From positions 1 to 64,000 of the forward strand of contig NC_013165.1 in assembly GCF_000023885.1 (NCBI RefSeq): a stretch of DNA of 64,000 nucleotides, read 5' to 3'. Every line of letters starts with the position of its first letter. Position 1 is the first letter of the stretch. The translations under genes were made by a program, and so were the position numbers. Under the pieces are notes generated by a model that saw nothing but the letters and a program-made list of their open reading frames with translations, did not search any database and was not told where the DNA came from. Below are positions 56,669 through 64,000 of this stretch, piece by piece. This DNA comes from Slackia heliotrinireducens DSM 20476 (lineage in GTDB: Bacteria; Actinomycetota; Coriobacteriia; Coriobacteriales; Eggerthellaceae).

Positions 56669-57739
56669 ATGAAATTTAGGAAGATCGCAGCAACGCTCGC
56701 GCTGTCGGCAGCGCTGGCACTCGGTTTCGCGCTGCCCGCGTTCGCAGCCGATGCGGATTATGGGGTTGGCGACGAGACGGACAAGACCGTTACCGCCGAC
56801 GCTGCCGCGGTGACGAAAGTCCTGCACTCCAACGAGGGCTCCACGGTGACGGCCACGTTCAGTTTCACCGCAACGGGCACTACGGTGGCTATTGACGATG
56901 AGGGCACTGTCTCCGAACCCACTGATGGCCTCGGTGTAACCATTGCGTCTGTTGAGCTGACTACTGCTGGAGACGGCGAGGATGTTTCTGGCACGGGCAA
57001 AATCACGTTTCCGGCTTACACGCACGCGGGTGTGTATGCTTACATGATTGAAGAGGCTCAGCAGGCAACGATTGTCAATGACGATGGTTCTGAGGGGACG
57101 ATGACCTACAGCACCGATAAGTATCTCATGCGTGTTTATGTCGAAAACGAGGATACAGGTGTTGCCATCAAGGCAGTCACGTTTGAGAAGAACCCGAGCG
57201 CAACCTCCAATGGCGAGAAGGTTGATGGCGGAGACGTCAAGTTTGAAAATACCTTTGTTGAGAAGACCGATGACAGCAGCAAGCTTACTATCGACAAGCA
57301 GGTGACGGGCGGCTCTGGCGACAAGACGAAAGAATGGGAGTTCACCGTTACTTTCGCGGCCCCGGAGTATGTCCCCACTGGTTGGACGGTTAATGACATC
57401 GTCATGGTCGGCGATGCAACCGGAACCGTCGCTGATGGCAAGGTAACCTTCAAGCTGACGCATGGCCAGTCCGTCAACTTCACGAACGTCGTGGCTGGTA
57501 CGACTTACACCGTAACCGAGACCGAGTCTGGCAAAGACGGCTATACCACGACTGGTGAAGTCACGACTGCCACTGTAGTTTCCGACAAGGGCCCCAACAC
57601 TGCAACCATCACCAACAACAAAGAGCCCATCACCCCGACCGGTCTGGTGCTGAACAACGCTCCGTTCATCCTGATGGCTCTGGTTGCCGTCGGTGGCGTT
57701 GTTGCTTACGGTGCCCTCAAGCGTAAGCTGACGGCATAA
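56669..57739 (+). CDS. FctA-type major pilin (backbone subunit)
   Basis: The 356 residues start with a signal peptide (about 1-27, ending PAFAADA). An FctA/Spy0128-type domain follows (TVTADAAAVTKVLHSNEGSTVTATFSF ... VYAYMIEEA ... VKFENTF), then a second similar beta domain (KLTIDKQVTGGSGDKTKEWEFTVTF ... TYTVTETESGKDGY ... ATITNNKEP). The sorting signal is ITPTG, followed by a hydrophobic helix and KRKLTA. It is sandwiched between the signal-peptidase-like gene and the sortase, so it is the probable shaft subunit. An AAAGGAA site precedes the ATG. A small hairpin (56633-56650) lies in the 66-bp gap and might set its expression relative to upstream genes. Confidence 0.92.
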   Translation: MKFRKIAATLALSAALALGFALPAFAADADYGVGDETDKTVTADAAAVTKVLHSNEGSTVTATFSFTATGTTVAIDDEGTVSEPTDGLGVTIASVELTTAGDGEDVSGTGKITFPAYTHAGVYAYMIEEAQQATIVNDDGSEGTMTYSTDKYLMRVYVENEDTGVAIKAVTFEKNPSATSNGEKVDGGDVKFENTFVEKTDDSSKLTIDKQVTGGSGDKTKEWEFTVTFAAPEYVPTGWTVNDIVMVGDATGTVADGKVTFKLTHGQSVNFTNVVAGTTYTVTETESGKDGYTTTGEVTTATVVSDKGPNTATITNNKEPITPTGLVLNNAPFILMALVAVGGVVAYGALKRKLTA

Positions 57740-58663
57740 ATGAACTGGTCACTGCCCCGACGACTGGTCCGAGGAACCATTCGCCTGGCCAATTGGCTGG
57801 TCGACGGGGCGGTGCTGGCTGCGGTGGTGATGATTGTCTGCTTTACGGCGTTCGCGGTGCTCGATAACAACCGCGTGGCCGACGAAGCCGATGTTCAGAT
57901 GTTCGAGCAGTATCGACCCGAAGCCGACAACACGGTCTCGTTCGAGGAACTGCAGGCGCAGAACCCGGACGTGCTCGGTTGGCTTACGGTGTACGGCACA
58001 GGCATCGATTACCCGCTCGTTCAGGGTAAGGACAACGACGTCTACATCAACACCAACGCCGCCGGCGAGTTCGCGCTTTCAGGGTCGCTCTTCCTGGATT
58101 GGCACAACGCCCCCGACTTCACGGATGCGAGCACCATCATCTACGGGCACCACATGGAGAACTCCCTCATGTTCGGTGACCTCGACAAGTACGGGGATGC
58201 CGAGTACATGGCGCAGCACTGCTACGGCAACCTGTTTTACGAAGGTGCCGACCACGGCGTGGAGCTGCTGGGATATCTGCAGGTGGATGCGTATGACAAC
58301 GTGGTCTACAGCGTGACGGTGGGCGAGAGCCCCACGGTTGAGGAGTTTCTGGATTACACCCGCGACCATGCGACGGTGTGGCGCGCGGACCCCGACGAAG
58401 GCGATCGGTTGCTGGTACTGTCGACCTGCGGATCGGGTACGAACGACAGACACGTCGTGATTGCCCGCATCTGCGATCAGACCTTCGAGGACGCCTTCGC
58501 CGAAGAGGAACCCGACAGGGTAGAGCGGCTTTTGTCAGGCACCGCCGAGGGCCTGAAACTAGGAGCGCAAATCGGCGTCGGTTTGGCAGTGTTCCTGCTG
58601 ACCGCGTGGGTGGTCGGCGGTACCGGCCGCCGAGGCAAGAGGAAAAAGAACGGAAAAGAGTGA
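57740..58663 (+). CDS. Class B sortase, probable pilin polymerase
   Basis: This membrane-anchored cysteine transpeptidase has 307 residues: an N-terminal transmembrane helix (about 22-41), the class B sortase fold and, unusually, a second hydrophobic helix and basic tail at the end (about 273-307). Active-site residues are His137 (STIIYGHHM), Cys230 (LVLSTCGSG) and Arg237 (NDRHVVIARI). FCT-type pili of Streptococcus pyogenes are also built by a class B-like enzyme. The ATG follows the pilin stop with no gap, and the minor pilin follows 7 bp later. Confidence 0.93.
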   Translation: MNWSLPRRLVRGTIRLANWLVDGAVLAAVVMIVCFTAFAVLDNNRVADEADVQMFEQYRPEADNTVSFEELQAQNPDVLGWLTVYGTGIDYPLVQGKDNDVYINTNAAGEFALSGSLFLDWHNAPDFTDASTIIYGHHMENSLMFGDLDKYGDAEYMAQHCYGNLFYEGADHGVELLGYLQVDAYDNVVYSVTVGESPTVEEFLDYTRDHATVWRADPDEGDRLLVLSTCGSGTNDRHVVIARICDQTFEDAFAEEEPDRVERLLSGTAEGLKLGAQIGVGLAVFLLTAWVVGGTGRRGKRKKNGKE

Positions 58664-58670
58664 TTGAGTC

Positions 58671-59444
58671 ATGGGAACGGTAACGAAAGGCATACGTAAG
58701 GCGGCGACTGTCTTGATTGTCGCTGTTGCCTGCGCCCTTATGCTTGCCGGAGCGCCTTCGGTGGCGTTTGGTGCGGATGGGGGCTTGCAGGTGAGCCAGT
58801 CGTATTCCGAGTCGGGCGACGTTCCCGAGTCGGTAACGGGCTCGTTCGACTACGCGCTTACGGCTACGTCCGAGGGCGCTGCGATGCCGGAGGGTTCATC
58901 GGGCAATACGTACGCGTTCTCGCTTGACGGCGATGGCGCATCCATCACATTCCCCGTGCAGGGTTCGGGCCCCTATGCGCTCGTGTTCGAGCACACAGGG
59001 GTGTATTCCTACGAGCTGACCTGCACAAGCACGCCAAGCGCAGACGGAATGACCGTTGACAACAGCACGTACACGGTCCGCATCTGCGTGGACAACGCGG
59101 CCGATGGCGGATTGCAGATGGGCTGGGTTGAGGTCCGTGACGAAAACGGCGAGAAACCCGACGAGGTCTGCTACAGCCACTCGTTCGAGGGCGCAGAGCC
59201 TGCGCCGGGTCCGGAGCCTGAGCCCGAGCCGAGTCCGGAACCCACGCCGAGCCCGAATCCGAAACCGGATTCCGGCCCGTTCCACCTGCCGTTCAACTTG
59301 CCGCAGACGGGCGACCCTGTTTGGATGCTTATCCAGATGAGCGGTGCGTTGTGCATATGCGCAATTGCAGCGCTGGTCCTGGCTGCAGCTGGGAAGCGCC
59401 GCGCCAAGGCGGCTGCTCTTAGGGACAGTCAAAGCGACAAATAA
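58671..59444 (+). CDS. Proline-rich minor pilin, FctB-like, with LPQTG anchor
   Basis: The 257 residues comprise a signal peptide (about 1-35), one FctA/FctB-like domain (LQVSQSYSESGDVPESVTGSFDYALTA ... GVYSYELTCTS), and a Pro/Glu repeat spacer. The sorting signal LPQTGD, a hydrophobic segment and a basic tail follow. Location after the sortase, the proline-rich stalk and a housekeeping-type LPXTG motif match basal pilins such as FctB, which attach the pilus to peptidoglycan. Two cysteines in the domain (ELTCTS and VCYSH) could form a disulfide. Confidence 0.85.
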   Translation: MGTVTKGIRKAATVLIVAVACALMLAGAPSVAFGADGGLQVSQSYSESGDVPESVTGSFDYALTATSEGAAMPEGSSGNTYAFSLDGDGASITFPVQGSGPYALVFEHTGVYSYELTCTSTPSADGMTVDNSTYTVRICVDNAADGGLQMGWVEVRDENGEKPDEVCYSHSFEGAEPAPGPEPEPEPSPEPTPSPNPKPDSGPFHLPFNLPQTGDPVWMLIQMSGALCICAIAALVLAAAGKRRAKAAALRDSQSDK

Positions 59445-59470
59445 CCGGTTCTGTACAACCGAATGTACGC

Positions 59471-59498
59471 AGCGACCCGCCACATGGCGGGTCGCTTT
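59471..59498 (+). terminator. Pilus operon terminator
   Basis: A perfect 11-bp stem (AGCGACCCGCC / GGCGGGTCGCT) around ACAT ends in TTTGG, 26 bp after the last pilin stop. Confidence 0.85.
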
Positions 59499-59638
59499 GG
59501 TGTGTGTGGGGTTTGGCGCATGTATGGCAAGGCCCAGACTCACCTGGTTGTCAGGTACGCAATGTTCCCGTGCCCCACGCATCCAACTGGTTGAAAACAT
59601 CATCCACAACCCAACAGAGCAAAAGCCACGCAATATGG

Positions 59639-59674
59639 GAAGCCCCGGCCGGCGTCGTACCGGTCGGGGCTTCG
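59639..59674 (-). terminator. nrfA-like gene terminator
   Basis: GAAGCCCCGGCCGG and CCGGTCGGGGCTTC pair around CGTCGTA, downstream of the minus-strand cytochrome gene, with no long T run. The stem is nearly symmetrical. Confidence 0.6.
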
Positions 59675-59703
59675 GGCTGCGGGAAGTATGCGAGGTCGTG
59701 TTG

Positions 59704-61032
59704 TTAGCCGATCAGGCCGGTTCCTTCGTCAATGGCGGCATGTGCCTTGGTCAGGATGTCAGCCGTGTCCAGCATGGCGATCTGGCTGCCCAGGCTCTCG
59801 TAGGGGCCGGTCACCAGAGTCTGGTAGTACCAGGTGGCCTTCGCGTAGTCCATCTTGGCCTGCTCGACGTCAGCGTCGCTCATCGATCCGCTTGCAATGG
59901 CCTCGGAGAGGGCGGTGCCATATGCGTCGATGTCGGCCTTCAGGGTTTCGATGTCGCCTGCGAGCACTTCCTGCTTGCCGCGGACGAAATCGACCATGGC
60001 CTCGGTGCTCTCAATGCCCTGGCTCTTGTGGCAGGTCAGGCAGTAGTTCAGGGAATCTTCGCTCTCCAGCGGGCTGTTGGCGCTGAAGTGGCTGCGGTAC
60101 TCGGTACCGGTTTCTTCGTCAACGGTCACGGGCATATGACAATCGACACAGGTCACGCCCATGGCGTTGTGCTTGGTGCTCATGTATCCCTCGACGTTGG
60201 GGTGCACGACGTAGCTCTCGGGCAGACCCAGGTCGTTCTCGAAGAAGTTGACCTCGTCCTCGTAAGCGCTCTGGAACACGGCGTCGATGTCGTTGCCGTA
60301 GCGATAGGGCTTGAAGGTGGCCAGATCTTCTTCGGTCTGGATGCGGCTACGGTAGTCGTAGCTGTTGTGGCACTGCGCGCAGACGGCCATCTTGGGGTCG
60401 AGCTGCTCGACCAAGCCCTCGCCCAGGGCCTGGAAGTAGACCAGCTGCGGGCCTACGTTGTCGGCCGACGGGGTGCCGTCGTGGCACATGGCGCAATCCC
60501 AATACTCGTCGTTGACGATGGCGCGGGCTTCGCCGTTGTACACGTTGCCGTATGCGGCGGGGCCCTGAGCAGCATAGATGTCGTTGAACTTGGAGCTCTT
60601 GCATGCAACGCAGCCAGACTTCAGGTTCAGCTCCTCGAGCTGCTCGTCGGTCAGATCAGGTACGATGTACTGACCGGATTCTTCGTCGTATTCGCTGGTG
60701 AAGACGCTCATGGTGCCGTCTTCGTTCCATTCGATGTCGCCGTTCACGTCACGCATGACGGGGCGTTCGCAGATGTCGCGCAGCGTGCCTACGTCGTGGC
60801 CGATGGTGAAGCCTTTGGCGTTCACGCGCGTCATTTGGCTGGAGTTGTACTCCAGCGGGAACTGCTCAGCATACCCTCTCATGGTGCTTTCGTCTGCGGT
60901 TGCGGCGGTGTCGTCACTGTGGGTGACAGTGGCTTCGTTTCCGCCCTTGCAACCGATGGCGAACATGCTCAGCGCAAGAACGGCAACCAGGCCTACGACG
61001 ATGGCGGCGGTTGTCTTTTTGCTGGCTTTCAT
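59704..61032 (-). CDS. nrfA: NrfA-type pentaheme cytochrome c nitrite reductase (ammonia-forming), lipoprotein-like
   Basis: This periplasm-side enzyme reduces nitrite to ammonium with six electrons. The 442 residues contain five c-heme motifs: CVACK (141-145, the lysine-ligated catalytic heme typical of NrfA) and CXXCH at 180-184, 218-222, 295-299 and 331-335. The His preceding the fourth heme (His288, seven residues before Cys295) and Tyr225 after the third heme match the E. coli catalytic His and Tyr. The N-terminus has a signal with Cys28 in FAIGC, a likely lipobox. No nrfH quinol dehydrogenase lies beside it, so the electron donor must be elsewhere. GGGGAGG precedes the ATG. The regulator gene is directly upstream. 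Confidence 0.9.
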   Translation of the reverse strand: MKASKKTTAAIVVGLVAVLALSMFAIGCKGGNEATVTHSDDTAATADESTMRGYAEQFPLEYNSSQMTRVNAKGFTIGHDVGTLRDICERPVMRDVNGDIEWNEDGTMSVFTSEYDEESGQYIVPDLTDEQLEELNLKSGCVACKSSKFNDIYAAQGPAAYGNVYNGEARAIVNDEYWDCAMCHDGTPSADNVGPQLVYFQALGEGLVEQLDPKMAVCAQCHNSYDYRSRIQTEEDLATFKPYRYGNDIDAVFQSAYEDEVNFFENDLGLPESYVVHPNVEGYMSTKHNAMGVTCVDCHMPVTVDEETGTEYRSHFSANSPLESEDSLNYCLTCHKSQGIESTEAMVDFVRGKQEVLAGDIETLKADIDAYGTALSEAIASGSMSDADVEQAKMDYAKATWYYQTLVTGPYESLGSQIAMLDTADILTKAHAAIDEGTGLIG

Positions 61033-61158
61033 GTTCCTCCCCTTTCTTGGTCCTAGCTTATCACCTGAGGCCTTGCGTGACTTCCCGCATGCACGAAACG
61101 CGATCAGGTGGCCAATTCATACGGTATGGATTTACGAAAAGGGAAGCTATAAACAGCG

Positions 61159-61175
61159 TATTGAAATATATTGAA
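61159..61175. promoter_or_regulatory. Direct repeat TATTGAA x2 (10-bp period), candidate operator for nrfA
   Basis: TATTGAA at 61159-61165 and 61169-61175 lies about 130 bp before the nrfA start and downstream of the winged-helix regulator gene. Tandem repeats one helical turn apart are the usual targets of OmpR/PhoB-type winged helices. On the nrfA strand, a TATAGC -10-like box follows about 8 bp after the repeat, as in promoters where the activator box replaces the -35. GTTAAC, a palindrome, is adjacent (61179-61184). Confidence 0.5.
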
Positions 61176-61252
61176 GTTTGTTAACAATTCCCCTCTACTT
61201 GGCATTTCTGATGGCTGGCAATCTTTTTGCCCAGGTGAGAGGGGTGCGCGGG

Positions 61253-62572
61253 CTAGTCGCCCGTTTTGAAGGTGTAGCCTTCGCCCCACACGGTGAGCAG
61301 GAACTGCGGCTCGGCGGGGTTGTCCTCGATCTTCTTGCGGATGCGGCGCACGTACACGGCAAGGCCGGCCATCTGCTCGGTGTAGTCTTCGCCCCAGGCG
61401 GCCTCCACCAGCTCGCGCTGGGTCACCACTTCGCCGGCGCGGCACGCCAAGGTGTACAGGATGCTGAATTCCTTCGGCGTGAGCGAAATGGACTCGCCGC
61501 GCTTGGTGACCGTGTATTTAGCCTGATCGAACACGAACTCGCCCAGATTGAGCGGCTCCAAGGAGCGCCGTGCCATGGCTTCGCGTTCCTCGCGCAGGCG
61601 CTCGACGGCCAGCTCCAGGTTCTGCTGCTGGTTGGTGAGCATGTCCGAGAGCGTGGCGTTGAGCCCCTCCAGCTCGGCGGTGCGCTGCTCCACCCGTTGC
61701 TCAAGCCCGCTGTACAGGTCCTCCAGCTCGTCGGCCATGCCGTTGAAGTCGCGTCCGAGCTGGGCAACTTCGTCGTTTCCGCGGGGCTCGTCCACCCGGT
61801 GGGCCGTTTCGCCATTCGTGAACGCGTGCATGGCCTCGGACAGGGCGGACACTGGGCGCAGCACCACCACATCCACCACGCTGAACATGACGATGGTGGC
61901 TATTGCAAGCCCCACCAGGAGCAGCGCCAGCCAGTCGCCCACTTCCCTCCAGGATGCCTGGTAGTAGGTGTCCATGGGCTCGCTGATGCTGATGGCGCCC
62001 ACCAGGTCGCCTACCGCGTAACCTTCCTTGGTGTAGCCGAGCCAATCTAGCTCGCCCTTGGGGGAGCCGTGGCAGGTCAGGCAGGACTGCTCGATGCGGA
62101 TGGGGCGCAGGTACCGGTACTGGTCGGTGCCGGTGGAGTTGTCCACGTTTTCGTACGCGACGACGGTCGGGTCCTGCTCGAAGAGTTCCATGGCGGCGCG
62201 TTCGAAGTCGTCCGGCGCATCATCGGTGTTGCGGGGTTGAAGCGACGTGTAGCGGATGGTGCTTTCGGACATGTCGCTGAACCGAGCCGCCACCGACTTG
62301 GCGGAAATGATGCAGACGTACCCGTTTGCGCTGGTGGCAGCCTCGTCGGTTTCGGCGACAACGCCCTGGTGCGTCTCGATGTAGTCCCATACGGCGTCCA
62401 TCTGGTCGGCCAGAGCCGATGCCTTCTGCGAGGCCGCCTCGATGCTCTGGTCGTGGCTGCGCACGGCGCCGCCGATGATGCCGACGACGGAGAACGCCAC
62501 CAGAAGCGCAGCCAGGCACAACAGGAGTTTCCCCTGTATGCCGAGCGGTTTTGTCCGTATGGGTGTGGCCAC
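61253..62572 (-). CDS. Membrane one-component regulator: c-heme (Tll0287/DUF3365-like) sensor, HAMP, coiled coil and OmpR-type winged helix
   Basis: This 439-residue protein has TM1 (about 15-37), then an extracytoplasmic domain (about 38-212) of the Tll0287/DUF3365-like sensor type with a c-heme motif C164-LTC-H168 and the GYAVGDLVGAISIS ending. TM2 (213-238), HAMP (239-292) and a Glu/Leu-rich coiled coil (about 292-345) follow. A complete OmpR/PhoB winged helix (about 350-439, ISLTPKEFSILYTLACRAGEVVTQRELVEAAWG ... VWGEGYTF) replaces any kinase. It should read heme redox or ligand state and bind DNA from the membrane. The GTG at 62572 with AGGGG upstream is chosen; a longer ATG frame from 62674 has no ribosome site. 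It lies upstream of nrfA on the same strand. Confidence 0.88.
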   Translation of the reverse strand: MATPIRTKPLGIQGKLLLCLAALLVAFSVVGIIGGAVRSHDQSIEAASQKASALADQMDAVWDYIETHQGVVAETDEAATSANGYVCIISAKSVAARFSDMSESTIRYTSLQPRNTDDAPDDFERAAMELFEQDPTVVAYENVDNSTGTDQYRYLRPIRIEQSCLTCHGSPKGELDWLGYTKEGYAVGDLVGAISISEPMDTYYQASWREVGDWLALLLVGLAIATIVMFSVVDVVVLRPVSALSEAMHAFTNGETAHRVDEPRGNDEVAQLGRDFNGMADELEDLYSGLEQRVEQRTAELEGLNATLSDMLTNQQQNLELAVERLREEREAMARRSLEPLNLGEFVFDQAKYTVTKRGESISLTPKEFSILYTLACRAGEVVTQRELVEAAWGEDYTEQMAGLAVYVRRIRKKIEDNPAEPQFLLTVWGEGYTFKTGD

Positions 62573-62742
62573 GATCCCCTCTTCTCGTGAAGAAACAGCG
62601 TCCGTTCCTGCGTTTAGGATACCGCCGATTCGCGCGCGTGCGAAGGGCGATGCCGAATCATGAACAAATATCAAGGTGGGCGATATGGAGAAAACGACAC
62701 GTGGCTTGGCGAGCGGGGCATTTGGGCCGCGGTCGCATGACG

Positions 62743-62770
62743 AAAAGCCCCGGCCGTGCGGTCGGGGCGG
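62743..62770 (-). terminator. Terminator of the pgi-type gene
   Basis: On the minus strand GCCCCGACC and GGCCGGGGC pair (one mismatch) around GCAC and are followed by TTTT, 17 bp after the stop codon. Confidence 0.75.
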
Positions 62771-62786
62771 TTGTTCGGATTGGCGG

Positions 62787-64000
62787 CTATGCGTTCCAGA
62801 TGCCGGTGCGGGTGCCGGATTTCAGCTCGAAGACGATGTCGGTCACGGCCTTTTCCAATAGGCGCAGCGTGATGCCGGCGTTGTCGGGCAGATGCAGGTG
62901 CACCACGCGCCGTCCGCGGTCGATCAGGATGGCGGTGTCGCCTGCGGCCTGGGCTTTCGCCAGCTCGCCGAGGGATGCGGCCTCCAGCCCCTCCAGCGGG
63001 ATATCGTCGATTTCGCCTGTCGAAACCACCAGGAAGACACCGTTGTTGGTGCCGCCTTTCTGCAGCTGGCCGGTGGAGTGGAGATAGCGCGGGCCCAGTT
63101 CTAGGCAAGACACTACGTTCAGCTCCGAGGCTACCAGGCGGCGGATGCCCTCCAGCGCCTCGCGGCGGTTGTCGCCGGTGAAGGGCACGAAGGCGTCGAA
63201 GGCGAAATAGTCTCCGGGCTCGATGGATGCGAACAGGTTGTACAGCGCGTCGTGCAGGTTGTCAGCGGCCACGGCGGGGCTGCAGGTGACTTCGACTTTG
63301 CCAAGGTCAATCCCGCCGAGGAACGTCTCGGTAAAGCTGGGCTGCGGCATGCCGGACTTCAGGATATCCAGCGTGGCGGCCTTGGGCAGAGCCACGTCGG
63401 GCTGGTCGAAGGGGTTGAGCTCCATAAGCCAACCCACCATGGCGGTGGCGTATTCCCACATGACGAAGTGGGCGAACAGGTCGGTAACATCCGTCACCTC
63501 GTAGGTGCGGCGCGGGTATGCCGGATCGATGCGGTCCAGGCCGAGCTGGAAGTTCTCGCGCTCATCGTCGAGCGGCGTCTCGACCAGGTAGGGAATCACC
63601 GTGCGGTCGCCGTGGTCGATGCTCAGCACCAGCGGGTCGAACTCGATGTTCGGCAGGATGCCCTTGCCGTTCTTGCCGACGCTTTCGGCCACGAGCTGCT
63701 CGATCCACAGACCGAAGGTACGGGCGCGCTTGGGCGTGATCAGGCTGAACTTGTCGCGACCCTCGAGCATGGAGTCGTACATGAACGAGGCCAAGCCGAT
63801 GGCGGGGTTGTCCAGGCTGTCGGCGGAGCAGGCGGCCTCGGCGGCGCGGGCCTTCTCGATGACCTGATCCAGGTCCAGCCCGATGAGTGCAGCCGGAACC
63901 AGGCAGAACACCGACAGCGCGCTGAACCGTCCGCCCACGGTGGGTTCGCCGCTGAACACGGCTCGCCAGCCCTCGTCCAAGGCGCGGGTCTCAAGCTGCG
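62787..64000 (-). CDS. pgi: Glucose-6-phosphate isomerase, C-terminal part (runs off the window)
   Basis: Interconverts glucose-6-phosphate and fructose-6-phosphate. The open frame continues past base 64000 (codons read QLETRALDEGW), so the TTG-like start inside the window is not the true one. About 404 C-terminal residues are visible, with SGEPTVGGRFSALSVF (sugar-phosphate isomerase loop), a GSNGKGILP-like VGKNGKGILPNIEFDPL, and the C-terminal ELGPRYLHSTGQLQKGG signature. The pattern is that of the divergent PGI found alone or as the C-terminal half of transaldolase-PGI fusions. Which applies depends on sequence outside the window. Confidence 0.88.
   Translation of the reverse strand, partial: QLETRALDEGWRAVFSGEPTVGGRFSALSVFCLVPAALIGLDLDQVIEKARAAEAACSADSLDNPAIGLASFMYDSMLEGRDKFSLITPKRARTFGLWIEQLVAESVGKNGKGILPNIEFDPLVLSIDHGDRTVIPYLVETPLDDERENFQLGLDRIDPAYPRRTYEVTDVTDLFAHFVMWEYATAMVGWLMELNPFDQPDVALPKAATLDILKSGMPQPSFTETFLGGIDLGKVEVTCSPAVAADNLHDALYNLFASIEPGDYFAFDAFVPFTGDNRREALEGIRRLVASELNVVSCLELGPRYLHSTGQLQKGGTNNGVFLVVSTGEIDDIPLEGLEAASLGELAKAQAAGDTAILIDRGRRVVHLHLPDNAGITLRLLEKAVTDIVFELKSGTRTGIWNA

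Noticed and set aside
59344-61056. A 570-codon plus-strand open frame opposite nrfA
   Set aside because: The minus strand encodes a five-heme cytochrome with correct motifs; the plus-strand product has no family features.
62573-62674. Longer N-terminus for the heme-sensor regulator
   Set aside because: The extra 34 residues lack a ribosome site and precede the TM1 signal region; the GTG at 62572 has AGGGG at good distance.

Overview
The window looks like the replication-origin end of a chromosome from a high-GC anaerobic actinobacterium, most likely class Coriobacteriia (Eggerthellaceae or relatives). This placement is inferred from the dnaA-dnaN-recF-DUF721-gyrB-gyrA order, high GC with actinobacterial codon use, cytochrome bd, an NrfA-type multiheme cytochrome, sortase-anchored surface proteins and an IS1249-type insertion sequence. 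No species name can be read from the sequence.

Layout. 1-9.2 kb: origin cluster, with a plausible oriC between dnaA and dnaN. 9.4-11.05 kb: tRNA-Arg(ACG), then a complete IS256/IS1249-type element with an exact 8-bp target duplication and a duplicated left end. 11.05-19.3 kb: a strongly structured, probably non-coding RNA, then a giant VWA/pilin-repeat surface protein with a late frameshift. 19.5-23.9 kb: DUF554, DUF1653, tadA, ispE, a HAD phosphatase and a degenerate NagB homologue with a Cys/His-rich tail. 24.5-31.6 kb: cydAB, yqeY, a radical SAM protein, an atypical murE and a frameshifted ydbS-like gene. 31.6-42.1 kb: YdbT-like, hemolysin III-like and PspC proteins, a DPBB exoprotein, two TrkA-type potassium-channel regulators, purB, a CHAP/cell-wall-binding protein and a Tat-like exported protein. 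42.2-50.4 kb: an OmpR/HK two-component pair, purC, a small membrane protein, a GT2-like transferase, a TauE/SafE permease and a LytS/LytTR pair.

51.5-59.5 kb is a sortase-assembled pilus locus in the order large adhesin, signal-peptidase-like protein, FctA-type pilin, class B sortase, proline-rich LPQTG pilin. This is the order of the streptococcal FCT (cpa-sipA-fctA-srtC-fctB) islands. 59.7-62.6 kb, on the minus strand, holds a pentaheme NrfA-like nitrite reductase. Just upstream is a membrane protein that joins a c-type-heme (CxxCH) extracytoplasmic sensor, HAMP and coiled coil directly to an OmpR-type winged-helix DNA-binding domain, with no kinase or receiver. A direct repeat (TATTGAA, 10-bp period) lies between the two genes and is a candidate operator. 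The window ends inside a pgi-type gene.

The most novel items are the one-step membrane heme sensor/transcription factor next to nrfA, the FCT-like pilus locus whose signal peptidase lacks the canonical lysine, the structured RNA before the giant adhesin, and the NagB-like protein that has lost its catalytic residues and gained a metal-binding-like tail. Several palindromic repeats occupy intergenic spaces.
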